Numbered from the stretch's first letter, positions 40,429-49,820 are shown. The stretch is DNA of 64,000 nt from Sutcliffiella horikoshii (GCF_020524325.1 NZ_JAIVKY010000002.1:62001-126000); one strand, 5' to 3'. The notes: generated from the letters alone by a model not told the origin. Program-made: numbers and translations.

Positions 40429-41574
40429 TTAATTCTTTTCATATTCATAACTGTTGAAGTGGAAGATTTGTATATCGACTTTTACATCTTTCAAGGAATC
40501 CTTTTGGAGATAAAATTTCTTGGAATCATTTAATTCTTTAAAAGCCTTTGGGTGTTGTCGATACCATTTCTCACCAGCATTTAACAAATCAAGTTTACTC
40601 TCCACTCCTTGTTCAAAAAGCTTGATAATTTGCTTTTTAATATCTTCATCCAATAGTTTTTTCAGCTCGTCTACAGAGACATCCTTTAATTTTTCAAGCA
40701 AGTCGGCACTGGCAGAAACCTCAATGGAAAAAGAGGGTTCTTTACTATCTTTTTCGTAAGTAATCTTCATTTTAGGACTGGACAGCTTTACTGCTGCTAT
40801 CAACTCTTCACTATCCTTAACTGGGCGATTTAGGGCTAAATCCTTCTCTACCATCCAATCTAGAAAGACGGAATCTTCTAGAGGAATGTTTTTAACAAAC
40901 GATTGCCGTTGAAACATAGTGTATCCATCGTAATAAAGTACTGGAAATTCCTCTTCTGATTTCCATGCACTTGTATTGATTGTCACTATAGGAATTTTCG
41001 CAACTCCCATTGGTTCATAATAGGACCTTAGAAAGTATAATAGCGATGTTGGTTGTAACTCATCCTGTGCCATTCCATTTGCTTTTCCTTTAAAAAGAAC
41101 AGTGTATACAGAAGGATAATTGAATAAAGCTTTAATGTTAAAAATCTCCTCTATGCTTTCTTCCGTCGTTACAATCCTCAACCTATGTCTTAGTGATCTA
41201 TTTCTGGCCACCTCCTCTAAGACTTCCTTTGATTTCTTATTGATCAATCGTTGACTAAGGACTAGCGTTTTAACATGTCCAAAAAAAATCGGAGGCTCCG
41301 ACTTACCATATAACTCACTAACAGCAAGGTTCAATGTCTTGCCTCTTCCAGACCCAACAAAGCTAGGGATTTTTTCAACAGGTTTCCCGCCTTCTTGTTT
41401 TGCCACATTAGCAAAATTCAACCCTTGAAGGTAAACGATATACTCATCTTCTACTTCATCATAGTCCATACCTATGGCCACAATGTAGGTGAGGTCTTGG
41501 ATATTTTTAATGCCCCCGCACCCGGTAAGCAGAAATATACTTAGAAGAATGGAAGATACTCCTTTGTAGCTCAA
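40429..41574 (-). CDS. Spore germination receptor C subunit, Ger(x)C lipoprotein
   Basis: A 381-residue lipoprotein of the Ger(x)C family. The signal ends in lipobox LTGC (about residue 19); the mature start IKNIQDLTYIVAIGMDYDEV is the family's usual N-terminus. Later parts, SGRGKTLNLAVSELYGKSE and FFGHVKTLVLSQRL, are also conserved. It is the exported subunit of a nutrient germinant receptor in the spore inner membrane. The start is a TTG overlapping the stop of the A-subunit gene (TTGA), behind AAGGGGGAATC. Which nutrient is sensed cannot be deduced. Confidence 0.92.
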   Translation of the reverse strand: MSYKGVSSILLSIFLLTGCGGIKNIQDLTYIVAIGMDYDEVEDEYIVYLQGLNFANVAKQEGGKPVEKIPSFVGSGRGKTLNLAVSELYGKSEPPIFFGHVKTLVLSQRLINKKSKEVLEEVARNRSLRHRLRIVTTEESIEEIFNIKALFNYPSVYTVLFKGKANGMAQDELQPTSLLYFLRSYYEPMGVAKIPIVTINTSAWKSEEEFPVLYYDGYTMFQRQSFVKNIPLEDSVFLDWMVEKDLALNRPVKDSEELIAAVKLSSPKMKITYEKDSKEPSFSIEVSASADLLEKLKDVSVDELKKLLDEDIKKQIIKLFEQGVESKLDLLNAGEKWYRQHPKAFKELNDSKKFYLQKDSLKDVKVDIQIFHFNSYEYEKN

Positions 41575-43022
41575 TTTTGATTCCCCCTTGATGCGTCATC
41601 CGGACTTGTAGACTCATTTCTTGATTTGTAAAATTGTATAGGAGCTCTTAAAAAGGATTTGACCACTTCTGTTAAGCTAATTGGAGCCAAGGAACCAAAG
41701 TATGGCGCTCCAAATGAACTTAACGTGGAAAAATAGAAAACAGTCAGTATAAAACCTAGAATCACACCAAACAATCCAAAAAATGTACTCATCAATATAA
41801 CGGTAAAGCGAATAATGGTAATAGCACTACTAAGTGATTGATTCACCAAGGTAAAGGAAGCGATATAGGTGATGGCCGCTACCACTAACATAGTCGGCGA
41901 TGTTAAACCTGCTCTAATTGCAGCATCTCCAACGATTAATCCACCAAGAACCGCTACCGTCTGACCAATTGCCCTAGGAAGGCGAACTCCTGCTTCATTA
42001 AATAACTCAAAAAGAAATAAAATGATGAACATCTCTATTGGAGCAGACAAAGGCAAACCAAAACGGGAAACAGAAATTGTTGCAACAAGTAAATATGGTA
42101 TTTGCTCAATATTAAAGGCGGAAAAAGCAATCCAAATTCCTGGTAAAAAACCAGAAACCATGATCCCAAGCATTCTAATTATCCGTTCAAGCGATACATA
42201 AAAAAAATTTATATAGGTATCTTCTGGTGATTTAGTTTGCAGTAACAAATTTACTGGTGCAAATGAGACCGTTGGATTACCATCGACTAGGAGGGCAAAT
42301 CGTCCTTGGTTCAAAACCTGTACTACAAAGTCTGGTCTACCCGAAAAGTCCATCGTAGGAAAAAGAGAATAAGGGCGGTCCCGCACCAAGGATTCTAATT
42401 CATAAGCACTTGTTAAAATGTCGAGCTCTACTTTATTCAGTTTCGTTCTTATTTCATGGAGAATTTTCTTATCAATGACATCATCCAGATACATTAATAC
42501 TACTTTTGTCTTGCTCCGTTTCCCAATTGTGAATTTTTCCATGCATAATGAGGGGGTATTAAGTCTTCTTCTGATTAACGAAACATTTGTTTTGATGTCC
42601 TCTACAAACCCATCCTTAGGGCCTCTGATAGAGGTTTCTAATGCAGATTCCTCAGGTTGACGCTTTGGAAATTCACCAGCGCTGATACTTAACAGACTAT
42701 CCTCGACATAAAAAATTACATTTCCGTCAAATAGCAAAGAAGCCACATCTTCCAACGATTTGGAGGTGACCTCTTCTACTTGAAATAATGTCTGGAGCTG
42801 CAACTTGATGGATGCATTCCCACATTCATTAAGCTTAGGCAAAATGTATTGATCTAAATATTGTAAGTTAACGAGGCTATCTATGTATAAAAGTTCAAAT
42901 GATTCACAGTCATTTTTATGCTTTGTACAAACGAAATCCTGGCTTTGATTGAATAGAGATTTAAGTTGATACACTTTTTCAGTGAGTTCATCTTTACATT
43001 CCAGGTTTGTTTTGTTTTCCAT
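41571..43022 (-). CDS. Spore germination receptor A subunit, GerA family
   Basis: A 483-residue protein of the GerA/SpoVAF family: a large hydrophilic N-terminal domain (about residues 1-250) followed by about five membrane helices. Conserved segments are GRFALLVDGNPTVSFAPVNL (about residues 225-244), PEDTYINFFYVSLERIIRML and the loop RLPRAIGQTVAVLGGLIVGD. Together with the B and C subunits it makes a germinant receptor. The start follows AAAGAGAGG and overlaps the B-subunit gene by 29 bases. The gene order B-A-C differs from the common A-B-C order. Confidence 0.93.
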   Translation of the reverse strand: MENKTNLECKDELTEKVYQLKSLFNQSQDFVCTKHKNDCESFELLYIDSLVNLQYLDQYILPKLNECGNASIKLQLQTLFQVEEVTSKSLEDVASLLFDGNVIFYVEDSLLSISAGEFPKRQPEESALETSIRGPKDGFVEDIKTNVSLIRRRLNTPSLCMEKFTIGKRSKTKVVLMYLDDVIDKKILHEIRTKLNKVELDILTSAYELESLVRDRPYSLFPTMDFSGRPDFVVQVLNQGRFALLVDGNPTVSFAPVNLLLQTKSPEDTYINFFYVSLERIIRMLGIMVSGFLPGIWIAFSAFNIEQIPYLLVATISVSRFGLPLSAPIEMFIILFLFELFNEAGVRLPRAIGQTVAVLGGLIVGDAAIRAGLTSPTMLVVAAITYIASFTLVNQSLSSAITIIRFTVILMSTFFGLFGVILGFILTVFYFSTLSSFGAPYFGSLAPISLTEVVKSFLRAPIQFYKSRNESTSPDDASRGNQN

Positions 43023-44115
43023 GTGAATCCTCTCTTTTCCTTATAACTAGTATCAGTAGTGCTGATATTAGTATTTGAAAAAGAAAAAATGCCATACATG
43101 CTGGTAAAAAATAACGATAAATAAACTCATAGAAATAAAAGGTTTCTACTTCTACCCACATAACACCAAAGAAAATCAGGTAGATACCTGCAACTAATAT
43201 AGGATTCAATTGATATTGTTTTTTCTTCTTGTTGAAAAAAGCTGCTGCAAGATAGATAAATAACCCAATTCTAATAATAGCCCCACTAAGCCATTGATAG
43301 AGGGCAAAAAAGTCCATGTGTGAGATATAATCGCCAATATTGAGGACCCGCCACTGTTCATAAGCCGGATAGCGGAAATTCGCTGATTCAACTGGCCCAA
43401 ACTCCATAATAGCAGCCGTCAATGGACCAAGAATCAACCCCATTAATAAAGTAATCAATATGAAAAGGTGCCGGAATTTTATCGGAGATTGTGTATATGG
43501 TTGCAACAAAACGACAAGGTAGATTTCAAGAAGTCCTGAAAGAGAATAGATAATCGCTTTTATCACTGGTGTGTATCCTTCACTCAGCAATGGGAATAGC
43601 AAGCTTGGATCTTTTATAGTCGAATTGGTAATAGCGATGAAAATTCCAAAAACCATCACTAAAGGAAGCAAAAATCCGCTAGAAATAGCCATATACTTTA
43701 TTCCACCAAGTGTAACCACACAGCAAACTATTATCATTATGAAATTAATCATTGTAACCGAAGCATCTGATAAAAAGTATGCATTCAGCCAAATCATTAA
43801 ATCTCTATAGGTGACATATGCACTCAACAATAAATAAAGGACGACTGGCAGTGAAATGATTGCAGATACAATTTTACCGAACCGTTTCTCAACCATTGCG
43901 AAAAATCCCTTTTCAGAGCAGTTTTTGGTTATAAAATATACTAACCATAAAAAGACGAGGGCGATTGGGTAAGCTATGAGCACACCTATCCAACTGTCCC
44001 TGCCTGCAGCATTTAATAGATTCGGAATCAGGATTACGTGATTGAGTAACCCTGTTGATAATACCAGCATCATGAACAACTGTCTTGGGATTAGAATTTT
44101 TGTAACGTTCTGCAT
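42994..44115 (-). CDS. Spore germination receptor B subunit, GerB/endospore transporter family
   Basis: A 373-residue integral membrane protein with about ten helices, of the GerAB/YndE branch of the amino-acid transporter-like APC fold. The start QNVTKILIPRQLFMMLVLST and AGRDSWIGVLIAYPIALVFL (about residues 37-56) are typical. It should be the nutrient-binding subunit of the receptor. The ATG at 44115 follows GGAGATGACCC and is the first gene of the operon, 30 bases after a sigma-G-like promoter. Together with a repeat array and nrdJ this operon interrupts the yqh gene order. Confidence 0.92.
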   Translation of the reverse strand: MQNVTKILIPRQLFMMLVLSTGLLNHVILIPNLLNAAGRDSWIGVLIAYPIALVFLWLVYFITKNCSEKGFFAMVEKRFGKIVSAIISLPVVLYLLLSAYVTYRDLMIWLNAYFLSDASVTMINFIMIIVCCVVTLGGIKYMAISSGFLLPLVMVFGIFIAITNSTIKDPSLLFPLLSEGYTPVIKAIIYSLSGLLEIYLVVLLQPYTQSPIKFRHLFILITLLMGLILGPLTAAIMEFGPVESANFRYPAYEQWRVLNIGDYISHMDFFALYQWLSGAIIRIGLFIYLAAAFFNKKKKQYQLNPILVAGIYLIFFGVMWVEVETFYFYEFIYRYFLPACMAFFLFQILISALLILVIRKREDSHGKQNKPGM

Positions 44116-44145
44116 GGGTCATCTCCAGGTTCTAATAGATATATT

Positions 44146-44174
44146 TATGATGACCTAGATTTGATAAAATATGC
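44146..44174 (-). promoter_or_regulatory. Sigma-G-like promoter of the ger operon
   Basis: On the minus strand GCATA (44170-44174) and CATCATA (44146-44152) are 17 bases apart, which fits the forespore sigma-G pattern. It lies 31 bases before the start codon. Ger receptors are known sigma-G targets in B. subtilis. Confidence 0.6.
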
Positions 44175-44221
44175 CAATTCAACATTTATTATAAAAGAGG
44201 TTTTGTCCGGACTGTTAATTT

Positions 44222-44508
44222 GAGTTTTCGGTGACGACTCTTTTACCGTTTGATCCTATCGTGGATGGTTTCGGGCGTAGAAAGGCCTTCTCTCTTACCG
44301 TTTGGACTTTTCCTGGGTCGTTTCGGGCGTAGAGAGGCCTTCTCTCTTACCGTTTTTGCTTTTCCTGCGTCGTTTTGGGCTTAGAAAGGTCTTCTCTCTT
44401 ACCGTTTTGACTTTTCCTGGGTCATTTCGGGCGTAGAAAGGCCTTCTCTCTTACCGTTTGGACTTTTCCTGGGTCATTTCGGGCGTAGAGAGGCCTTCTC
44501 TCCTAATA
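44222..44508. repeat. 52-bp tandem repeat array, locus 2
   Basis: Units start at 44269, 44321, 44373, 44425 and 44477, exactly 52 bases apart, preceded by one degenerate unit. The unit reads TTTCGGGCGT, AGAGAGGCCTTCTCTCT, TACCGTTT, GACTTTTCCTGGGTC. The core inverted repeat AGAGAGGCCTTCTCT is nearly perfect. The words TTCGGGCG, GGC-TTCTCT and ACCGTTT are shared, in the same order and period, with the array at 33.6-34.2 kb. It sits between the ger operon promoter and the nrdJ terminator. Confidence 0.92.
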
Positions 44509-44520
44509 TATAACGAAACA

Positions 44521-44560
44521 AAAAAACGAGTATGGAATACATTAATATCCCATACTCGTA
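44521..44560 (-). terminator. Intrinsic terminator after nrdJ
   Basis: On the minus strand ACGAGTATGG and CCATACTCGT form a 10-bp stem followed by seven T. Confidence 0.9.
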
Positions 44561-44569
44561 CTATTTCTA

Positions 44570-47137
44570 TTATAATCCGCACTTCAACTGCGCACCGCAA
44601 TCTGTGCAAGTATTGCAACCACCAATCTCTTTAACCGTTCCAATACGGCATACAGGGCATGTGTTCCCTACTTCTGATCCATATTGTACATTTGTAGAAC
44701 GAAGATCATTGATTGTTTCTACAAGCACGACCGGCTTTTTCACCACATCTTCCATCTGAATCTGTTCGCCTTCATCCATCGTGTTCTCTTCTGCTTTTAG
44801 CGTCAGCACCTGAGAGTCACGGCTTCCATCCACATAAACGGTACCGCCTTTTGCTCCGCCTTTATAAAGACGTTCGTATACTTTCTTAACTTGGTCTACT
44901 GTATATCCTTTCGGCGCGTTCACTGTTTTGGAAATAGAACTGTCAATCCAGTTTTGGATGATGCACTGAACATCAGCATGTGCTTCAGGAGCAAGTTCCA
45001 TAGCAGAGATGAACCAGTTTGGAAGGTTCTCTGCATCCGCTTCTGGGTTAGCATCCAAGTATTCTTGAACGATATCAGCTTTTACTTCAATGAACTTCCC
45101 TAATCGTCCACTGCGGAAGTAGGAGAAGGAGAAGTATGGCTCAAGCCCTGTAGATACCCCTACCATTGTTCCTGTAGACCCAGTTGGAGCTACTGTTAAA
45201 AGGTGAGAGTTACGGATTCCTGAAGTTAGAATGCCTTGTTTGATATCTTCCGGCATTTTGCTCATGAAGCCTGTTTTCGTGAATGCGTCACGAAGACGAT
45301 TCGTTTCTTCTGCTGTTGCGCCCTCTAAGAACGGGAAGCTTCCTTTTTCTTTTCCAAGTTCCACAGAAGCACGATATGCAGTAACTGCGATTGTTTCAAA
45401 TACTTTATCTACAAGCTCATTGCCTTTTTCAGAACCGTATTCTGTTTCACAATAGATTAGAAGATCATGAAGGCCCATTACTCCTAAGCCTACACGGCGC
45501 TCTCCTAATGCTTGTTTTTTATTTTCTTCTAAGAAGTAAGGCGTCGCATCAATAACGTTATCTTGCATTCTTACGCCAACTTCAACCGTTTGTTTCAGCT
45601 TTTCAAAGTTTACTGTTTTCGTATCCTTGTCTGCAAATTGAGCCAAGTTAACCGCTGCTAAGTTACAGACTGAAAATGGTGCGAGGGGTTGTTCCCCACA
45701 TGGGTTGGTTGCTACAACCTTTTGTCCGTATGCTTTTGCATTGGTCATATCGTTGGCATTGTCGATAAAGAAGATTCCTGGTTCTGCTGAGTATGTTGCA
45801 CAGATATTGACTAGGTTCCAAAGCTCTTTCGCCTTAATCTTTCTGTACACTCTCACCTTGTGACCAAGTTTCTCCCACTCTCGCACGTCTCCAACTTCCG
45901 ACCATTGTTCATTATAAATAGCCATTTCGTCTTTATCGTATGCTTCCACATCAGGGAAACGAAGATCAAAGTCAGCGTCGTTTTCAACAGCTTCCATAAA
46001 CTCTTTTGTTAGGGTAATGGAGATATTCGCTCCTGTTAGAAACTCTGAGTTATGAACCGTGTACGTTCCACCTACTTTTAACTTCTGCTCTGCATCCTTG
46101 ATGATGGCTTCTGTAAATCCACCGTATCCAGGGATGTGCTTGAAGTTTGTAACAGATTGGTACATTGTGATTTCTTGATCTGTTAATGGTGTAAACTTCA
46201 GCTTATCTTCAGCAGCTTTTTTGATGCTCTCGTCGTTTGTATTTTCAATCAGGTAACGTAGAATTCTAGGGTTTTGCATTTTGGAGATGATGAATTCTAC
46301 GATATCTGGGTGCCAGTCTGCTAGCATGATCATTTGAGCTCCACGTCTTGATCCACCTTGTTCCACAAGATGCGTCAATTTTGCAATGTCATCCAACCAG
46401 GAGACACTACCGGAGGATTTACCGTTAACCCCTCTTGCAAGTGCGTTTCGTGGACGAAGCGTTGATCCGTTTGTACCAACTCCGCCTCCGCGGCTCATAA
46501 TTTCCATTACTTGTTTACGGTGTTCCGAAATTCCTTCACGGGAATCTTGTACGAACGGCATCACGTAACAGTTGAAGTAAGTTACATCTGTGTCTGCTCC
46601 AGCTCCGTATAACACTCGTCCAGCCGGTACAAAGTTCATGTTAACCAATTCATGATAGAACTTCTCAAACCATTCCTGGCGCTTCTCTTCTGTCGTTTCT
46701 ACTGCTGCCAAGCCCTTGGCGTTACGTTTGGCAATTTGCTCATAGAAGACTTCTAGAGGCTTTTCAATGACATCCAGGGAACGAACGACAACGCCCGTTT
46801 CGGCTTCTCCTTGCTTTGTCAGAACTCCACGATACTCTTCTTCAATTAGTACAGAAGCCTTCTTGGTAGACCAGTCTATGTCTTGTATGAAACCAAGACC
46901 TCTTGCAGGGAATTTAGGATCTTCTTTTATCGTTAATACAACAAAATCTCCAGCTGTAAGGGTTACTTTCTCTGTATCTTTGAATGCGTAACGATCGAGC
47001 ATGACCAGGCGGGAAACACCTTTATGAGTGGTGGTCATGTCCTCTGTAATGGGATGTACTTGAGGAAACAAGTTGATGTCCTTGTTCAAGCGTTCTACAT
47101 TGATTTTCAATTTGGATTCATTAATAGCGATCGTCAT
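44570..47137 (-). CDS. nrdJ: Class II (adenosylcobalamin-dependent) ribonucleotide reductase
   Basis: An 855-residue cytosolic enzyme that reduces ribonucleotides for DNA synthesis with adenosylcobalamin as radical source, so it works with or without oxygen. Landmarks are NMNFVPAGRVLYGAGADTDV (about residues 170-189), SRGGGVGTNGSTLRP, the catalytic NPCGEQPLAPFSVCNLAAVN (Cys at about residue 478) and VAPTGSTGTMVGVSTGLEPY. The C-terminus is a zinc-ribbon-like tail with CPVC, CNTC and CGAQLKCG, used in this subclass for thiol transfer. The start follows GGAGTTG. B. subtilis lacks this enzyme in this place; it is an insertion in the yqh order. No cobalamin riboswitch was found in the 430-base gap upstream. 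Confidence 0.94.
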   Translation of the reverse strand: MTIAINESKLKINVERLNKDINLFPQVHPITEDMTTTHKGVSRLVMLDRYAFKDTEKVTLTAGDFVVLTIKEDPKFPARGLGFIQDIDWSTKKASVLIEEEYRGVLTKQGEAETGVVVRSLDVIEKPLEVFYEQIAKRNAKGLAAVETTEEKRQEWFEKFYHELVNMNFVPAGRVLYGAGADTDVTYFNCYVMPFVQDSREGISEHRKQVMEIMSRGGGVGTNGSTLRPRNALARGVNGKSSGSVSWLDDIAKLTHLVEQGGSRRGAQMIMLADWHPDIVEFIISKMQNPRILRYLIENTNDESIKKAAEDKLKFTPLTDQEITMYQSVTNFKHIPGYGGFTEAIIKDAEQKLKVGGTYTVHNSEFLTGANISITLTKEFMEAVENDADFDLRFPDVEAYDKDEMAIYNEQWSEVGDVREWEKLGHKVRVYRKIKAKELWNLVNICATYSAEPGIFFIDNANDMTNAKAYGQKVVATNPCGEQPLAPFSVCNLAAVNLAQFADKDTKTVNFEKLKQTVEVGVRMQDNVIDATPYFLEENKKQALGERRVGLGVMGLHDLLIYCETEYGSEKGNELVDKVFETIAVTAYRASVELGKEKGSFPFLEGATAEETNRLRDAFTKTGFMSKMPEDIKQGILTSGIRNSHLLTVAPTGSTGTMVGVSTGLEPYFSFSYFRSGRLGKFIEVKADIVQEYLDANPEADAENLPNWFISAMELAPEAHADVQCIIQNWIDSSISKTVNAPKGYTVDQVKKVYERLYKGGAKGGTVYVDGSRDSQVLTLKAEENTMDEGEQIQMEDVVKKPVVLVETINDLRSTNVQYGSEVGNTCPVCRIGTVKEIGGCNTCTDCGAQLKCGL

Positions 47138-47261
47138 TATTACAACTCCTCTAAAACTAGTAGTTCTACCAAAAGTTACTTCTGTAAAATTTGTTTGTAT
47201 AGATAAGGTATCATATCTCCTAATAAAATATCAACATATAGTATATGAATTATTTTCGACA

Positions 47262-47277
47262 CTACTATATATTGATT
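47262..47277. promoter_or_regulatory. NrdR-box-like sequence upstream of nrdJ
   Basis: The core CTATATATTG (47265-47274) fits the NrdR box CWATATATWG exactly. A weaker palindromic stretch, CATATAGTATATG, lies at 47235-47247, so the two could form the usual tandem pair, but the spacing of about 30 bases is not exact. The rest of the gap from 47280 to 47540 is AT-rich and holds no gene that I can support. Confidence 0.4.
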
Positions 47278-47544
47278 TTCTGCAGAAAGAATCTAAATTT
47301 GTCAAATTGTAAAAGGGTCAAATTAAGGAGGAAAATCAAGAGAAACGAAGATTATTATCTATTTTCGAGGCACAACCACTTTTTTTGTCGCTTGCGCATT
47401 TTTACGAAATATAGCGAGCCTATTATACCAACGTTTTAAGAAAATCCTTCCTTTTTGACGAAAAATATTTTTTTATTTTTCTTATTTGACTTTTGTATAT
47501 CTAGTCGACTCTTTTCACTACCCCACTACATGTAGTGCAAAACA

Positions 47545-47582
47545 AAAAGATAACGAGAAATATGCTCCTCGTTATCTTTTAT
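47545..47582 (-). terminator. Intrinsic terminator after lipM
   Basis: On the minus strand AAAAGATAACGAG and CTCGTTATCTTTT form a 13-bp stem with a T-run. The stop codon of lipM lies inside the 5' arm. Confidence 0.88.
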
Positions 47583-48408
47583 AATTCCACTCGTCTGCGG
47601 AATATTTCTTTTCCATTATGGTGTGAACTTCAGTCAGTTCCGCTTCTGTCAGCTCATATGGCTCAAGCGTAATATTTAATCCTTTTTCAAATCCTTCATA
47701 AAAAGCTTTTTTTGCTTCTTCAATTGTTACGGGAGTTTCGCGTAAGGCATTAATTGCCACCGCTTTATTTTTAAAATTCTTCTGCATGCGTTCTTTCACT
47801 CGCTCGCTTGGATAGTGGAAGAGACTAAACAGCATGTCCTCGTCAATATCTAGTAGAATGGAACCGTGCTGTAGGATCACGCCCTTTTGACGTGTCTGTG
47901 CACTGCCGGCAACCTTTCTACCCTCTACTACAAGCTCGTACCAGGAAGGTGCATCAAAACATACAGAGGAACGCGGATTCTTTAACCCTTGTTTTTCTTC
48001 TTCTGTTCTTGGAATTGCAAAGTATGCATCCAGTCCAAGCGCCTTGAACCCTTCTAGTATGCCTTCTGAAATAACTCTGTAAGCCTCTGTGACCGTTTGA
48101 GGCATCTCTGGATGTTCTTCAGACACGATGACACTATATGTTAGTTCCTTGTCATGAAGAACACCGCGTCCGCCTGTAGGTCTTCTAACAAACCCAAGGC
48201 CAAGTTCTTTTACACGATCCATATTTATTTCTTTTTCTACTTTTTGAAAATAGCCGACAGATAGTGTCGCAGGGTTCCAACCGTAGAAACGAATCGTTGG
48301 TGGAATTAATCCTTCGCTGTGCCATTCCAATAACTTCTCATCAAGCGCCATATTAAATGCTGGAGATTGATTTTGAGAATCAATAAATCTCCAAGTTTCC
48401 TTCGTCAT
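47572..48408 (-). CDS. lipM: Octanoyl-[GcvH]:protein N-octanoyltransferase / octanoyltransferase LipM
   Basis: A 278-residue cytosolic enzyme, the same length as B. subtilis LipM, which moves octanoate from acyl carrier protein to GcvH for lipoate synthesis. The LplA/LipB-fold signatures are [19 protein letters not shown] (about residues 36-54), [20 protein letters not shown] and the catalytic Cys in [12 protein letters not shown] (about residue 150) before [20 protein letters not shown]. The ATG at 48408 follows GAGGTAC. Its location near the glycine cleavage genes fits, because GcvH is the acceptor protein; gcvH itself is not in the window. Confidence 0.95.
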   Translation of the reverse strand: MTKETWRFIDSQNQSPAFNMALDEKLLEWHSEGLIPPTIRFYGWNPATLSVGYFQKVEKEINMDRVKELGLGFVRRPTGGRGVLHDKELTYSVIVSEEHPEMPQTVTEAYRVISEGILEGFKALGLDAYFAIPRTEEEKQGLKNPRSSVCFDAPSWYELVVEGRKVAGSAQTRQKGVILQHGSILLDIDEDMLFSLFHYPSERVKERMQKNFKNKAVAINALRETPVTIEEAKKAFYEGFEKGLNITLEPYELTEAELTEVHTIMEKKYSADEWNYKR

Positions 48409-48580
48409 ATTATGTACCTCATTTATGTTTGTATGATGAATTAGTCTACCAAAAGTGCACGAGGATTTCAAAGTTAAAGCTTGGCAGTTTTTTATGGGGA
48501 ATAGTAGAAAAGGATGACATTTCGTCCAAGCTTTTATATAATATACTTTGGTATAAAAAGAAAAAGAGGGGTTGTCTAGT

Positions 48581-48961
48581 TTGGCTTTGTACGTAACATT
48601 AGGAATTTTGGCAGCATTTATTGTCTATTCAGTGATCATGTTCATCTACCAACGTAAAATTCTAACAACCTTAACGGAAGAAGAATTTCGCGCTGGATAT
48701 CGTAAAGCGCAATTGATTGATGTCCGTGAACCAAAAGAGTACGAAGGCGGACATATCCTTGGCGCACGAAATATTCCTCTTTCTCAAATGAAAATGAGAA
48801 TAAGAGAGGTCCGTCAAGACCAGCCGGTCTATATTTATTGCCAGAACACCATGCGCAGTGGTCGTGCAGCTCAAATGTTAAAGCGTAAAGGTTACACCCA
48901 GCTTTATCAACTTAAGGGCGGCTTCAAGCAATGGGGCGGTAAGATTAGAACGAAGAATTAA
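48581..48961 (+). CDS. yqhL: Membrane-anchored rhodanese-like protein YqhL
   Basis: A 126-residue protein with one N-terminal membrane helix (about residues 2-20) and a rhodanese domain. The domain shows [20 protein letters not shown], then the active-site loop [20 protein letters not shown] with catalytic Cys (about residue 88), and KGGFKQWGG at the end. It probably transfers sulfur at the cytosolic face of the membrane. The start is a TTG at 48581 behind GAGGGG; a TTG nine bases upstream lies too close to that site. Position beside lipM is as in B. subtilis. Confidence 0.92.
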   Translation: MALYVTLGILAAFIVYSVIMFIYQRKILTTLTEEEFRAGYRKAQLIDVREPKEYEGGHILGARNIPLSQMKMRIREVRQDQPVYIYCQNTMRSGRAAQMLKRKGYTQLYQLKGGFKQWGGKIRTKN

Positions 48962-48966
48962 TAGAT

Positions 48967-49003
48967 AAGAGCACTCACATTTTGATTTTGTGAGTGCTCT
49001 TTT
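48967..49003. terminator. Bidirectional terminator between yqhL and the DinB-like gene
   Basis: AAGAGCACTCACA and TGTGAGTGCTCTT form a perfect 13-bp stem with a 9-base loop; a T-run follows on the plus strand and an A/T stretch on the other. The genes on both sides point at it. Confidence 0.85.
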
Positions 49004-49007
49004 GTGT

Positions 49008-49502
49008 TTATTGGACGGTGTTGTTTATTGTTTGATTGATTTGATCAATGTGACGACGCTCATGGAAACCGATTAATTGTACCCATTGCTGTGCGGAAAG
49101 GTCCCCGATCCAACGATGATTGAATCCGTATTTATGTAATGATTCATCGTCCACTTCTTGGATGAATGTGTTTAAGTTATTTCTGGATTGCTCCAACAGC
49201 TCCACTAGTTCTGCTTTTGTATAAGGGTGTTCGGATGGAGTAATGTCTTCCGGAGCTACCACTTTATATGTTCTGTTGGCTAGGATTTTTGCCAGATTTA
49301 ATTCTTTCTCTTCCACTTCATGCTTTACTTCAATCGCTTTTCTCAGGCCGTTGGTAATCTTGTTTTCGATCAGGTATAAGTGCTCTACGTTTTGAGAGAC
49401 TGTCCAGAGGTTTTCGTGCTTTTGGTGCAGTTGTTCTTCTGAGATTCCATTTAGTAATTCCAGCAGCTCTTCTCGGGCTTTATAGGTTTGCTCATAGTAC
49501 AT
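49008..49502 (-). CDS. DinB family protein
   Basis: A 164-residue helical-bundle protein of the DinB_2 superfamily. Metal-binding His candidates are in SQNVEHLYLIENK (about residue 42) and in LIGFHERRHIDQIN (two His, about residues 147-151), the triad typical for the fold. The role is unknown; relatives act as thiol-dependent transferases in stress. The start follows AAAGGGAGGG. It lies between yqhL and gcvPB, a place where B. subtilis has no gene, and is followed on the upstream side by a 20-bp repeat array. Confidence 0.8.
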   Translation of the reverse strand: MYYEQTYKAREELLELLNGISEEQLHQKHENLWTVSQNVEHLYLIENKITNGLRKAIEVKHEVEEKELNLAKILANRTYKVVAPEDITPSEHPYTKAELVELLEQSRNNLNTFIQEVDDESLHKYGFNHRWIGDLSAQQWVQLIGFHERRHIDQINQTINNTVQ

Positions 49503-49625
49503 TTGCTTTCCCTCCCTTTGGTTCTAATTATATCTTACGGGTTTTTGGGGAGTTTGAGAAGTGAAAAGAGATGAGGCGTGCTGATTTTAGGGATTTGAGG
49601 GGTAGTACGGGGGCCGAATGCAGAG

Positions 49626-49745
49626 GATATCAACAAAAATTGGAATATATCAAGAAAAATTTCAATATATCAATAAAATCTGGGATATATCAATAATTTA
49701 CGAGATATATCAAGAAAAATCAGATTATATCAAGAAATCGACACA
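49626..49745. repeat. 20-bp tandem repeat array
   Basis: Six copies with the word TATCAA at 49628, 49648, 49668, 49688, 49708 and 49728, exactly 20 bases apart. The unit is roughly ATATATCAA, A/T-rich AAAAAT, then a variable triplet. It is noncoding and lies between the DinB-like gene and the gcvPB terminator. The period of 20 bases is close to two DNA turns, so all copies face nearly the same side. Confidence 0.88.
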
Positions 49746-49789
49746 ACTAAACATAATTCGACACTCATACAACTTACCCACAACACACA

Positions 49790-49820
49790 AAAAAGAGAAC
49801 AGGTCGCCCTGTCCTCTCTC
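49790..49820 (-). terminator. Intrinsic terminator after gcvPB
   Basis: On the minus strand AGAGAGGACAGG and CCTGTTCTCTT form a stem with loop GCGA, followed by a T-run. Confidence 0.88.

Noticed and set aside
47138-47571. Cobalamin riboswitch upstream of the B12-dependent reductase
   Set aside because: The conserved B12-box words and the long aptamer layout are not found; only an NrdR-box-like word is seen.
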